Origin: Litoreibacter janthinus
GTDB lineage: Bacteria; Pseudomonadota; Alphaproteobacteria; Rhodobacterales; Rhodobacteraceae
Direction of reading: 5' to 3'
Assembly (NCBI RefSeq): GCF_900111945.1
Contig: NZ_FOYO01000001.1
Coordinates: 162,251-226,250, forward strand
DNA length: 64,000 bases
In this document: one piece after another, positions 17,943 to 27,400 of the stretch
Layout of the letters: each line of letters begins with the position of its first letter
Numbering within the stretch: the first letter of the stretch is position 1
Notes under the pieces: model-generated
What the model saw: the letters and a program-made list of their open reading frames with translations, nothing else
Told to the model about the DNA's origin: nothing
Database searches by the model: none
Program-made: the position numbers and the translations under genes

Positions 17943-20525
17943 CTGATCCTGAATTTCTGCCTGAATGTCGAACGAGGTCTCGTTTTCCAGTTCAATGGTT
18001 ACCGCTATTGCGAACCGAATATCATCGTCCTGGCTAAGCCCACCTCCGGACGCGTCCCGGCACTGCACGCGAATAGGAAGCACCTCATCATCCGCGTAGC
18101 GCGGAACCACTGGGCCGTTATGTTTGAGCCGACGCGACCAGACACTCCCTCGCCTGATTATGTTTGCATCAATATCGTTGGTTGATAGGTCGAGACCCCA
18201 CCCATCATCTTTTAAGGGGTCTCCCAGAAGGTCCTCTCCCATAGCAACTGCATCTAGCGCAGCCAGTCGGTATCGCGCCCTTGTTGGCAGCACTGGAGAG
18301 AACCAGGTGACGGTGACTCGCATGAACCGACCAATCCGCTCGCCAGACAGCGGCGCGGGCAACGGAACTTCGAAAGTTGCGGCCTGATCGCGGCGCACTG
18401 TGCCGACACCGACAAGTGTGGCACCCAGTGCGGGTGCTTCTGTCATTAGAAAATCATCGAGGACACCATGTCCGAAGTAGCGGCAAGTCTCTTCTCTCGC
18501 CTGTGCATGCCTTTGTGCGCCGATCCTTTGTTTCTCAGCTTCGAACATGTCCTTTGCCGGATCATTCCACCGCGAAGCGCTTACTGCCAGCGCTTTGGTA
18601 ATCAGCGCAAAATCACGCCGACCCAAGTCTTGATCTTCGAATGGACCGCCTTCTTCCTGCAAGGCAGCCGCGGCATTGAGATGCGCGCGCGCAACCAATG
18701 CATTGGCACAGCTTGTGCCGCGCGTTCGGTACATTGCAGCCGCCCCTGCACCTGCAGTCGCAACATTCAAACCAGTGCGCTGCGTACGCTCGACGACTTT
18801 AAGGCGTAGATGGCCTCCAGCTGGAAGCATGCGAATATTATGACGACCGCCAGTATGAATTAAATCAGGCTTGATGGACCGCATAGCGCCAAGTCCTGTA
18901 GCTGATGTGAGAGCAGGCAGTTGTTGCCCATTTTCCTCGAGCATGATTTCGCCGGCAGGCTCTGGGCCACGGGCATCGGCCAGATCGTGGGATGTTGCCC
19001 CAACCGTTAAAACGTTGATGGCCTCAGACGGTGCCATGAGTGTGCGCGTATGGCGCGCGCTTCGCTGCGCTTGGGCGACGAGCGCTTTGCGCTCCTCATG
19101 TGTTCCGTCCTCAAACGCCAGCGATGTTGTATTTGGAATGATAAGGTCATCAGGGACATTTCCGGCCGAGACAAGGAACAGAATGCCTTGTTGATCAGCC
19201 CACCAATCCAACAAACGCGCAAGCGAACTAATCCGGCCGGAAAACCCGGCTCCCTTCACACCTATTGAAAAATTGACGAGAAACGCATCGGGGGCTAAGG
19301 GCTCATCACCAAGAAACGCGCGAGCGAGGGCAATATGTACCACGTCGACGAATAATCTATCATCGGGTGAAGTTGCACTCTGTTCGTTGTCGATGAGAAC
19401 TGGGATCGACAGCAGGCGGCTCTCCCTGACGGGAGTGCCATCGGCTAACAGGTCACCTCTGAGAATAAGGGAAGCCATCGATGTCGCATGACGTCGGTGC
19501 TGAACTTGAGATAGGCCCACCAAGTCGTGGACGTCCTCTATGATCACGCCGCCATTAAGTGAAGGGTGACCGGCAATCGGCGTTCCATCCAACAATACGG
19601 CTTTGATAGGCGCACCTTCGTCAAAAGCTGGATACTGACGTTGATCTTGGTCGTCTTCGGCGGCTGAAGGATTAGGCAGTGACTGTGCTATGGTTTGCGG
19701 TAGGACAAATTGCAGGCCTTCGACTGTTGCCAAGCCATCCGGTGCAGATGGGTTTTCGATCATTTCTCGCACAGCGGCGGCGGGCATTTCGATCAGTGCT
19801 GCTTCATAAATGAAGCCGGTTGCATTGATGGATGAAGTTGAGATGACAACGCCACCTAGCGCTTCAACGCGAACTCTTGTGTCTTGCTGCCAGCGTGTTC
19901 TTTGGTCCCTGTTGGCAGTGGGCCAAATTTCCAATTCCAATCGAACTGGATCCTGATCGTCCATTGGAAGTCTCGCGATCAGCTCTGCCTGCGCGTTTGC
20001 CGTCAACCTGTCCCTTGGTCCCCACAATCGCAAATCCGCCAGCATTGCGAATACTCGGTACCAGGGAGCTAGCCCTCGTGGGGCCTTTTCATTCTTTTGG
20101 TAGCCGCGCCAGAGCTTCAAGAGCGCATTGAGGTCTCTTGTTGATGGCATGGTCGCATAGAGTGTCGGAGATGCGTTGTCGGCATACTCGTCTTCCAATG
20201 CCTCCGGTACGTCATAGTCATCGAGATTGGACTCGATCAACACTTCTAGCTGAATCTGGTCTGCAGCGCGTTTGAAATCAGCGATCGGAACGATCGTCTC
20301 AAACACAAGCGCCCGCTCCGGCGCGATTCCAGTTGGATCCTGACGCAACACAACATCGGCATCCTCGCCAGTCAGTGCTTCTTCCAAACGATCAAACTGC
20401 TCGCCGAAACGCGCACCTTGGCCTTGAGAACCGCCACCACGCGGTCGCGGTCGTTTATCTTGTCTGCCCGGAAGGCGAGTTTCGCGGCCAGCTTCAGGAA
20501 GCCGCAGGATCGGTCGATCTGTCAT
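17913..20525 (-). CDS. ietS: S8 subtilisin-like serine protease, IetS-like
   Basis: 870 residues from ATG 20525 (an in-frame TTG six bases upstream is less likely). The catalytic triad is readable: Asp313 in AVLLDGTPIAG, His346 in RRHATSMASL, Ser605 in TRGTSCANAL, with the oxyanion Asn in FLVSAGNVPDD. No signal peptide, so it acts in the cytosol. The ~300-residue N-terminal part precedes the protease domain and has no known domain; a C-terminal ~200-residue beta-rich part follows. It overlaps the upstream AAA ATPase gene by 32 bases. The AAA/subtilase pair matches IetAS, described in Agrobacterium plasmids as a toxin/antitoxin-like stability pair and reported as an anti-phage system; the symbol rests on that architecture, not on a search. 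Confidence 0.85.
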   Translation of the reverse strand: MTDRPILRLPEAGRETRLPGRQDKRPRPRGGGSQGQGARFGEQFDRLEEALTGEDADVVLRQDPTGIAPERALVFETIVPIADFKRAADQIQLEVLIESNLDDYDVPEALEDEYADNASPTLYATMPSTRDLNALLKLWRGYQKNEKAPRGLAPWYRVFAMLADLRLWGPRDRLTANAQAELIARLPMDDQDPVRLELEIWPTANRDQRTRWQQDTRVRVEALGGVVISTSSINATGFIYEAALIEMPAAAVREMIENPSAPDGLATVEGLQFVLPQTIAQSLPNPSAAEDDQDQRQYPAFDEGAPIKAVLLDGTPIAGHPSLNGGVIIEDVHDLVGLSQVQHRRHATSMASLILRGDLLADGTPVRESRLLSIPVLIDNEQSATSPDDRLFVDVVHIALARAFLGDEPLAPDAFLVNFSIGVKGAGFSGRISSLARLLDWWADQQGILFLVSAGNVPDDLIIPNTTSLAFEDGTHEERKALVAQAQRSARHTRTLMAPSEAINVLTVGATSHDLADARGPEPAGEIMLEENGQQLPALTSATGLGAMRSIKPDLIHTGGRHNIRMLPAGGHLRLKVVERTQRTGLNVATAGAGAAAMYRTRGTSCANALVARAHLNAAAALQEEGGPFEDQDLGRRDFALITKALAVSASRWNDPAKDMFEAEKQRIGAQRHAQAREETCRYFGHGVLDDFLMTEAPALGATLVGVGTVRRDQAATFEVPLPAPLSGERIGRFMRVTVTWFSPVLPTRARYRLAALDAVAMGEDLLGDPLKDDGWGLDLSTNDIDANIIRRGSVWSRRLKHNGPVVPRYADDEVLPIRVQCRDASGGGLSQDDDIRFAIAVTIELENETSFDIQAEIQDQLRVQLRGAR

Positions 20526-21507
20526 CGCCAATTATTCTCCCATGTTGGGAGGTCCAGGCGCTAACACGATCCTTAACCAAAGTCCGGAATGTGACATTAC
20601 CTTGAGCCAGTGCAAAGCGGCGACGAATATCCAAAAAAAAGTCCTCCGCTTCTGAAAAATTCTTAGGAGCAATAGCAGCTCTTAGCCGCTTCGCTGTAAA
20701 TCCGAAATTATCCTCAAACTCTTTCATTTGCTGAAAAAAATAGTCGGTCATCTGCTCGTCGCTCGGGCGCCCTAATTCGAGTTTGATCTCGAAGCGACGC
20801 CAAGTCGCACGATCTAACAGCTCGGAATGATTGGTCGCTGCGACGAGAACGCAATAGGAGGGCAGATCATCAAGCTGCAGTAGAAGTGTTGTGACAACAC
20901 GCTTGATCTCGCCCGTTTCATGGAGATCACCACGTTCCTTACCGATGGCGTCAAACTCGTCAAAAAAGAGGACACAAGGTTCAGTTCGGACAAAGTCGAA
21001 CAATCGGCGAAGTCTTTGTGCAGTCTCTCCAAGATAACTGGTCACCACTGCATCATATCGAACAGTTAGAAGTGGAAGCGACAGTTCGTAGGACAGGCTT
21101 TCTGCCAGAGATGTCTTTCCGTTTCCGGGCGGGCCCACAAGTAGCAATCGATGTCGTGGCTCGTATCCATGAGCGCGAAGAACGTCCCCACGTTGCTGTT
21201 CTTCTATGAGTTCCTGGCAGGCCGTTCGGGTGTGTTTTTCAAGGAAAAGAGTTTCAAGAGGCCGCTCCGGTTCGCGGCGCTGGATCGCACCACCGCCGTC
21301 CCGAGCGCGCAGGCCTTGCGTTCGGGATTGACCGTTCACACCGTGTTTGGGAGGCGCTGTGAGCGCTTTGGAAATTCGATCAGCGACCCCGGTATGTTTC
21401 TTGGCACGTTCTTCGGCAGCGATAGCTTCAGCTGTGACGCGCACGGAGTCAGGATTTCCTGAGACACCGGCCTTCACCAGGTCCACAATTAGGTCGCTAC
21501 GTGCCAT
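20494..21507 (-). CDS. ietA: AAA+ ATPase, IetA-like
   Basis: 337 residues from ATG 21507 (a GTG at 21546 is possible). The N-terminal ~60 residues (MARSDLIVDLVKAG, AEAIAAEERAKKH) are followed by the AAA+ domain: Walker A VGPPGNGKTSLAE, Walker B LFFDEFDAIGKERG, sensor-1-like VAATNHSELLD, and an arginine-finger region RATWRRFEIKLELGRP. Co-directional with and overlapping the subtilase. In IetAS the ATPase is thought to restrain or regulate the protease; what triggers release is not known. Lies in the cargo zone of the putative satellite. Confidence 0.88.
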   Translation of the reverse strand: MARSDLIVDLVKAGVSGNPDSVRVTAEAIAAEERAKKHTGVADRISKALTAPPKHGVNGQSRTQGLRARDGGGAIQRREPERPLETLFLEKHTRTACQELIEEQQRGDVLRAHGYEPRHRLLLVGPPGNGKTSLAESLSYELSLPLLTVRYDAVVTSYLGETAQRLRRLFDFVRTEPCVLFFDEFDAIGKERGDLHETGEIKRVVTTLLLQLDDLPSYCVLVAATNHSELLDRATWRRFEIKLELGRPSDEQMTDYFFQQMKEFEDNFGFTAKRLRAAIAPKNFSEAEDFFLDIRRRFALAQGNVTFRTLVKDRVSAWTSQHGRIIGDDRSTDPAAS

Positions 21508-21653
21508 TGAAATCCGTTCGTTTACGTCCGCCAGTGGACAAATCACATAAAAGAAGTATAGTCGGATTCATGAAATTGTCACCCGATATTTCCGATACTT
21601 AACCGATTTCGCAAATTTTTGACCGATCAATGCTCTCTTGAGGCGAATCCGAT

Positions 21654-21856
21654 TCACACTACACGCCGGACCTCCTCAAGGCAGAAACCGTCATAGTTAC
21701 CAATGAAGCCCAGCAGACATCAACCTCTTCGCCATCCTGCTCGACGATATATCCATAAGCGTTGCCGCCGAAGTAGTCGCTATAGGTCGCAACCTCCTGT
21801 TTAAGAGCCTCAGCTATGGGCCGGGAATAACGACACGGTCTGGGCAGACCCGGCAT
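21654..21856 (-). pseudogene. Frameshifted small conserved protein
   Basis: The minus-strand frame from 21856 reads AEALKQEVATYSDYFGGNAY, GYIVEQDGEEVDVCW and then loses sense. Adding one base after TGCTGG restores GFIGNYDGFCLEEVRRVV with a TGA at 21656-21654. The join gives a smooth small acidic protein, so a one-base deletion is likely. The function of the family is not known to me. The start is uncertain because the first ten residues look unrelated. Confidence 0.6.
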
Positions 21857-22035
21857 GATGCTGCAAAGCGGAGAATGGCGGCAACGAGCCCAACTCGCTC
21901 ATCCATCAAGTCGTAGCGCACGACCTAGTGCGTTCAGCCAAGACAAGGTGCTCAATTCCTGCTCTTCCAGCCTTGCTTAGTTGGTCGGTTCTGAGATCTG
22001 TGATATATTTGATAGCAGTTGTTGTTGGACAGGAG
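21857..22035. other. Intergenic region upstream of secreted Cys-rich gene
   Basis: No gene. It contains words related to the dispersed repeats (GATGCTGCAAAGCGGAGAAT, GGCGGCAACGAGCCCAAC around 21860-21895), then an AT-rich stretch that probably holds the promoter of the gene at 22036. Part of the longer 21508-22035 interval, whose only gene trace is the pseudogene at 21654. Confidence 0.4.
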
Positions 22036-22383
22036 ATGAACATGAAAGCAATTCTCACGTATCTATTTAGTACTATTTTGGTTCTTAGCTCTCCCGCATT
22101 GGGACAGGGAATAGACACAACGGGCCTAAGCGAAGAAGAAATTAGCATTTTTCAAGGAGAAGAATCTAATTCAAACAAGAGTGAATTTTCATTGCTTTTG
22201 GAATCATTTCTCCAGAGCATTCAGGATGATCAATTTGCGATTGCTGCGTCGCAGAGTTGCGGAGCGCGCTGTCAGCAAGCGGCAAAGAGCTGCGTACGAC
22301 TATGCAACGGTAGCAATGATCCCACAAATTGTCGGCGGGGCTGCATGGACAGGTACAGAACTTGCAAAGCCGGATGCCCTTAA
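22036..22383 (+). CDS. Secreted protein with duplicated CX3C-X6-CX3C motif
   Basis: 115 residues from ATG 22036, preceded by AGGAG. Signal peptide MNMKAILTYLFSTILVLSSPALG, an acidic spacer, then a Cys-rich tail with eight cysteines spaced C-x3-C-x6-C-x3-C-x8-C-x3-C-x6-C-x3-C, i.e. two copies of the same four-Cys unit. This is the spacing style of disulfide-stapled helical hairpins (alpha-hairpinin-like). Exported through Sec and probably oxidised in the periplasm. Function is unknown; it could be a toxin-like peptide, an inhibitor or a metal binder. A longer in-frame start at 21928 is rejected because it would bury the signal peptide and ribosome site. Confidence 0.75.
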   Translation: MNMKAILTYLFSTILVLSSPALGQGIDTTGLSEEEISIFQGEESNSNKSEFSLLLESFLQSIQDDQFAIAASQSCGARCQQAAKSCVRLCNGSNDPTNCRRGCMDRYRTCKAGCP

Positions 22384-22498
22384 TTGGTCGGTCAAAGAGG
22401 AAATCAGAGAGATAATCTAGCTGTCACATCTCCAAAGGACGATTAGCTGGTATTGATTTCCTAACTCACGTGAACTTCGGAAAAAGGAGGAGTCCGTT

Positions 22499-22828
22499 AT
22501 GAATTTTGGATTTGGACCCGCAGCAACAATCGTCATTATCTCGACCATCTCGGCATCAACCCCAGCGGTTTCTGAATGCGTTAGAGAACTCAATTGGTTG
22601 GTAGTCCAAAATAGTTGCGACAGATGCATAAAAGTTGAGGTGGAATCGGAAAACTGCTTTGGTACCAAATATTCGAAAGTCGATTTACGAGCAAATGAAA
22701 CCAAGAAATTGAGGGTTGCATTTCCTCAACCGCCTTCTGCTCAGTTTCAGTGCAATTCAGCAAGTTTCAAATTGGTTGGTGAAGAGCCTTGCGTTCGTGC
22801 AGGCAGAGCCATCTCGGGTTCCAACTGA
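22499..22828 (+). CDS. Small secreted Cys-containing protein
   Basis: 109 residues, ATG preceded by AAAAAGGAGGAG, a strong ribosome site. Signal peptide (FGPAATIVIISTISASTPAV) followed by a beta-rich domain with six cysteines (SECVRE, NSCDRCIK, ENCFG, FQCNS, EPCVRA). No known family recognised. 115 bases after the duplicated-CX3C gene and in the same direction, so the two may be co-expressed. Its stop runs into the dispersed intergenic repeat. Confidence 0.7.
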   Translation: MNFGFGPAATIVIISTISASTPAVSECVRELNWLVVQNSCDRCIKVEVESENCFGTKYSKVDLRANETKKLRVAFPQPPSAQFQCNSASFKLVGEEPCVRAGRAISGSN

Positions 22829-23080
22829 TCGACAGCGTTATTAGTGATTTGCAGTCTTAGAACGTTTGCTTCGAAGTTGAGCGCCGCTGAATATTTCCTG
22901 AAAGCCTGTTTGTGCGAGCAGATTGAGTGTCGGTTATGTCCCGCACAGCCGACCTCTAGATCCTGAAAACGCTGCGCGATACATGAACGGCCGCTTTTGG
23001 GAAGCTGCTCTGCAGCGTCGCGACCCTTGGCGAAGGTCCGGTTTGGGCCGCGAGCGAAGAGCCCGCGTAGACCTCTGAAG
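22829..23080. repeat. Dispersed intergenic repeat copy
   Basis: Non-coding. About 22960-23075 shows the repeat words GAACGGCCGCTTTTGGGAAG, CTGCTCTGCAG and GGTCCGGTTTGGGCCG that recur in other gaps. Confidence 0.55.
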
Positions 23081-23902
23081 CTACCCATCAGTTGGGAAGT
23101 CCTTCAGTCGCTTGACTGACGCGATCAATGCAAGCCGGAGACCATCTTTCACTTCATCATAGTGCAATCGCCGATGGCAGTTTGGGCAGCACGCGGCTGC
23201 GTTCTCTGTTGTGTCCCGGCCGCCTTCGCCCAGCGGTCTCAAGTGATGTACCTCTAAGAAGGGTTCACCGTTCGGCCGTTTGAAAGGCGCAGGGTTACCG
23301 CAATTCTCACAAACTCCGGCAGCTTCAGCAAGGACCCAAGCGATGACCTCTGGATCTCGAACATATCGCTCCGATGATGTGGAGATTTTCGAAACCCTCC
23401 CTTGCCCCTTTGGCGGTGTCGATTTTTTTGTGCGTATTCGCTGAAGTGCGCGCTGAACTCGATCGGATAGTTCTTTTGGATCGGCCGTAGGTTTTTCTGG
23501 CAAAACTGGACGCAACACCCAATATCTACGCTGACGATGGTGCTGCGAAGGCCTGATACCTTTTCGATTGCAGTAATTCAAAAAACCTCGATCTACGGCG
23601 TCATAGCCCTGGTCACCGGCTTCCAATGCGTCGCCAATGAGGCTGGACAGCGCCACATTTGTCTTCCGACCGTCCCGATCACTAAGATTGTCCCCATGGC
23701 TAATGTCGTTGTTTACGTATCCAGCGAATTTGCTAGGGGCATATCGAAAACTGCGACGAACCTGTACAGCAGCAAAGAGTTTACCGTTTTTGATCCGGGT
23801 ATCGTGAAATTTTCTTTCGTCTTGGTTGTTGCTCTCACCGTACCGGAAGAGTGTTTCGATGTTATCGACTACTTGTTCAATGGTGCTGACGAGGTCGGCC
23901 AT
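23081..23902 (-). CDS. HNH endonuclease domain protein
   Basis: 273 residues. The C-terminal third is an HNH nuclease with a zinc-binding frame: CENCGNP, then LEVHHLRPLGEGGRDTTENA, CCPNCHRRLHYDEVKDG. The N-terminal ~150 residues (KLFAAVQVRRSFRYAPSKFA and following) are not recognised and may form a DNA- or modification-sensing domain, as in many restriction-type HNH proteins. Lies in the cargo zone between IetAS and the CHAT gene, so a defence role is plausible but not shown. Confidence 0.82.
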   Translation of the reverse strand: MADLVSTIEQVVDNIETLFRYGESNNQDERKFHDTRIKNGKLFAAVQVRRSFRYAPSKFAGYVNNDISHGDNLSDRDGRKTNVALSSLIGDALEAGDQGYDAVDRGFLNYCNRKGIRPSQHHRQRRYWVLRPVLPEKPTADPKELSDRVQRALQRIRTKKSTPPKGQGRVSKISTSSERYVRDPEVIAWVLAEAAGVCENCGNPAPFKRPNGEPFLEVHHLRPLGEGGRDTTENAAACCPNCHRRLHYDEVKDGLRLALIASVKRLKDFPTDG

Positions 23903-24097
23903 AACAATCCCAATTGCTGATGCGATCTATTCACCAGTACCATACTCAGCAATTGGGCAGTGAACACCCACTCGACGTCTGCTTTGAAGAAGCTGCGCCG
24001 CGGCGTAAAGCAGGAGGACCAATGTCGGCTCTGGGCCGTCCTGTTTCTGTGTCTCAAAGACAAGAGTGCGCATTGGCGAACGCCAGTGCACCTCAGA
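23903..24097. repeat. Short gap with dispersed repeat
   Basis: Contains AATGTCGGCTCTGGGCCG at about 24021-24038 and flanking words of the dispersed family. It must also hold the promoter of the HNH gene. Confidence 0.45.
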
Positions 24098-24466
24098 TTA
24101 GAATAGCGAGAATGCCTCAAGCCAAATCATCCAACTCGGGATGTTTTCTGTGGCACCACTTCGTGTGGCTTCGAAAATTCCTTCCGGTAAAGTGCGCGCG
24201 GCGATAGAAGAAGCTCCACCCACGATAGAAGGGAATAAAATCCCCACGAGCGTAGCGTTAAAAGGGGTGCTTCGCCGACCGTATGGAAATATCGTTGCAA
24301 GAAACGCGGCTGCAAAAAGATAGATCAGTCCAGCGACCAACCATTGTGTATTTGTTGGAAAAGTGAACCAGTCTGTCTTCCCAGCAATCGAAACGACGGA
24401 AGGTAGCACAGCGCCGAACGCGCCATAAGGAAAGAGCTTCCACTTAGGTGATTGATTTCTTGCCAC
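24098..24466 (-). CDS. Small multi-pass membrane protein next to CHAT gene
   Basis: 122 residues with about three hydrophobic segments (AVLPSVVSIAG; WLVAGLIYLFAAAFLATIF; ATLVGILFPSIVGGASSI). No known family recognised. Starts 13 bases after the CHAT-protein stop in the same direction, so it is probably the second gene of a two-gene operon. It may be the membrane anchor, target or regulator of the exported caspase-like protein; this is inference from position. Confidence 0.72.
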   Translation of the reverse strand: MARNQSPKWKLFPYGAFGAVLPSVVSIAGKTDWFTFPTNTQWLVAGLIYLFAAAFLATIFPYGRRSTPFNATLVGILFPSIVGGASSIAARTLPEGIFEATRSGATENIPSWMIWLEAFSLF

Positions 24467-24479
24467 TGGCCCAACTCTC

Positions 24480-27400
24480 CTACAATTCGAGCTCTGGGTC
24501 GCCTATCAAAATGAAAGCGCTCCAGAAACGAGGGTGTCTGTATGAGGGGTTATTAAAAACTCTCTTCTTTGCGTTGAGAAGTGCTTGTCCAACGGAAGCA
24601 TCGTTTTCCGTCATTTCCTCTGCAAAATACGTTGTGAGATAGTAGCTCGAACGGCTTTCAACGTCCCACAGGCTCGCGAGTACGCTTTGCGCCCCTGCGA
24701 TCATGAAAGCACGAACCAAGCCTGACATGCCACTCGCCGCAAACGTCCCGTCAGACGAAGCCGTGGAACAGGCCGAAAGCATTACCAACTTCGCTTGTAA
24801 CTCTAAGGAAAGGACTTCCGACATATTCAACTTTGCCTCGTCAGGCACACCAGTAGCGCTAGGGCTGATTGAAGAAAGCAACAAGAAGGGCTCATCAAAA
24901 ACCTGCCCATTCGACAAACCTGCAGCTATCGCATGCGTAGCAAAGGCTAGGACCTCGGTTGATCCAATAGCTGAACTATTTCGAAAGTTCCCGAGCGTGG
25001 CGGTATCCCTCAGGTAAACGTCCTCCTTTCGGCCATCAAAAAGTGCCCGAAGATCGCGGATTTCAGAACTTGTGGCCGGCAAAGTTGCCAAAGGTTCCGA
25101 ACCGGTCTCTGATCTAAGTAGCCAGTCTGTGATGCTTGCGATTTCTTGACGCAATGTTGGTTGTCCAATGATTGGATCACCAAACCCAACAAACCTGACC
25201 TTGCCGCCTTGGGTCGTTGGAAGTGCCCTTTTCTCTAACCTGTTTTTGAGCACCTGTAGCGACGGCATGTACGTAATCTGTTGCTCCAACCCCAAGAAGC
25301 GCAACTGATCTATCTCTCTGTGATCGTAAGTCTTTTCCGGAACTTCACCCAAAGGGATCGCTTCAAAAGGTACGTTTCTTAGTGAGCCGTATGGAACAAG
25401 GATCAAACGCTTCCCCTCAACCAGGTCAGAAATATTGTCAAAAACGATCTCGCGGAATTTCAGAAGCGGTTCCGTGTTCAGTCTATGCCCATTCGACCTA
25501 ATCGAACGTGTATCTTTCGGCCACGAAACCTCGCTTTGATAGCTTTTCAGAATCTTATCGAATGCAAATCGATGCACATGTGAAAAATGAAAATATATAC
25601 TTGAATTTTCGACAATCAGAAAATTCACTCCGAAATGGAGCGGCAAGGCCAGCACCACGGTCTCACCATCGGTGAGCATCGACTGTATCGCGGTAATCTC
25701 GTCGACGCTGGCCGCCGGCCCGCTTTCACCATAGATCGCGGCCTGCAGGAATTTCTCGGCAATTTGTACGGCGTCGAGGATGGTTTCACGTTTCTGTCTC
25801 AGCTCGGTCTCAATGGCGCGCTTCCGTTCAGAAACCTGCTCGAACTCGGCAGAAATGGCCAAGCGCCGATCTATTGTTTCCAGCTCGCCCGCGAGACCAC
25901 GCCATTCTGCCAACCTGTCTAGCACTGCGCTCTTTCCTGTCGCAGACGCCCGCGCTTGCGATGCGTAGGAAATTGCTTGAAGCGCATCTATCCTGTCATA
26001 CGCAACAAACAACTTGGCGTATTCACGCAAGATTGTGAGCGTGTCGATATCGCCTGCCTCATGCAGGTTCCGCAGCATACTGAGCCATAAATCAAGTGTC
26101 TGGCGCTGCGTTGCCTTTGAGAGAATGGGAGGGATCGGTCGCTCGCCTGCATCCGATAACTCCCAACCCAGTGCCGTCGCCAGGCTCGCCAGCAGGTCCT
26201 TCTCTTCGACGCCCTCGAGAAGACTATAGAATGTCAGGGCGCGGGTGAGACTAACAACTCTTTCTGATCCAATAGCGCTCTTTTCTAGCGCAACCTCCGT
26301 AGCGAAGCGCATTGCGTTCTCCGCGTCGTCGAACCGGTTGAGCTGAAAATAGACTCGCGCCAAATTTTCTGCACCAGGGGCAAGCATTGACCTCAAATCG
26401 AACTCGATACTTCCAGTATCCACCTGCGGAACAGGGAAGGGCCTTGGAAGAGGTTCTCCATGCAGTGCAACACCTGCGTCTGTACGCGCGTAACCGAATA
26501 CTCTACGGGCTACATCTTCTGCAACTTCAGTCTCTCCGGAGAAATATAGCGCGTCAGATAACAGAGTAATCTGTTCAACAAATGCACTGACATTGTCACC
26601 ATCCGTCTCATGCAGGAGCTCTCTTGCGGTAAATTCCGCCAGGAACATCGTCGCATCTTCGTAGTTTTCATTTGAATATGAGAGCTTCGCCCGCTCAAAT
26701 AGCAAATCTCCCCAAAGATGCGGCAAAATCTTCGCCATATCCGCTTGCGGATCAAACGCGCCATCTTCGGCCGTAATCGTGTTCACAGCGGTAGAGAGGT
26801 TTTGTGCGAAGGCCCGGTTCAAGACCGCATTTGCCAGATTCAGGTCATCCTGAGCTTGATATATTTGTGAAAGTGCAATGAGCCCGGCGATCTGGAATTC
26901 ACTATGATATCCGAAAAGGTCTGAAGAAATTTCCAGTGACCGCTCCGTGTACTCTATCGCAGCTTTATGATGCCCCAGTTGCAGCTGCACCCTACCCAAT
27001 TCCAAGAGGATTCCGGCAGCTTCGCTGTTATGCAGGCCGCGTTGTACCGCTTGATTGAACAAATAGGCGGAATACAACCTGTCAAGTGCTTCGAAATCAC
27101 GGCTGATTTGCGCGGCGGCGCGCATTGCGTAGAAAATCGCGGCAGTATCACCCTGATCCTGTTTTTTTGGAGCGTAGCGCTCGGTGAGCCATCCAATAGC
27201 CGTATCGCCATCGAATAGGACTGGATACCCACCGGGTTCCCAAAGATGGTCGATCTCTGGCGGGTAGGTTCCAGGCAAGTCGGTCACGAGCCGCCACGTG
27301 TCAGGAGCGCCGACACCACTCGGATCAATGTGCGTGATCAGCACGACACCATCAGGAACGGTCCAGGAAAACTCGGCAGCGCCATTTCGATATGAAAACA

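Noticed and set aside
17564-17995. 143-codon minus-strand frame
   Set aside because: Runs through the 3' end of the subtilase in another frame and has Ser/Met/Phe-rich shadow character; the plus-strand frame at 17586 is preferred.
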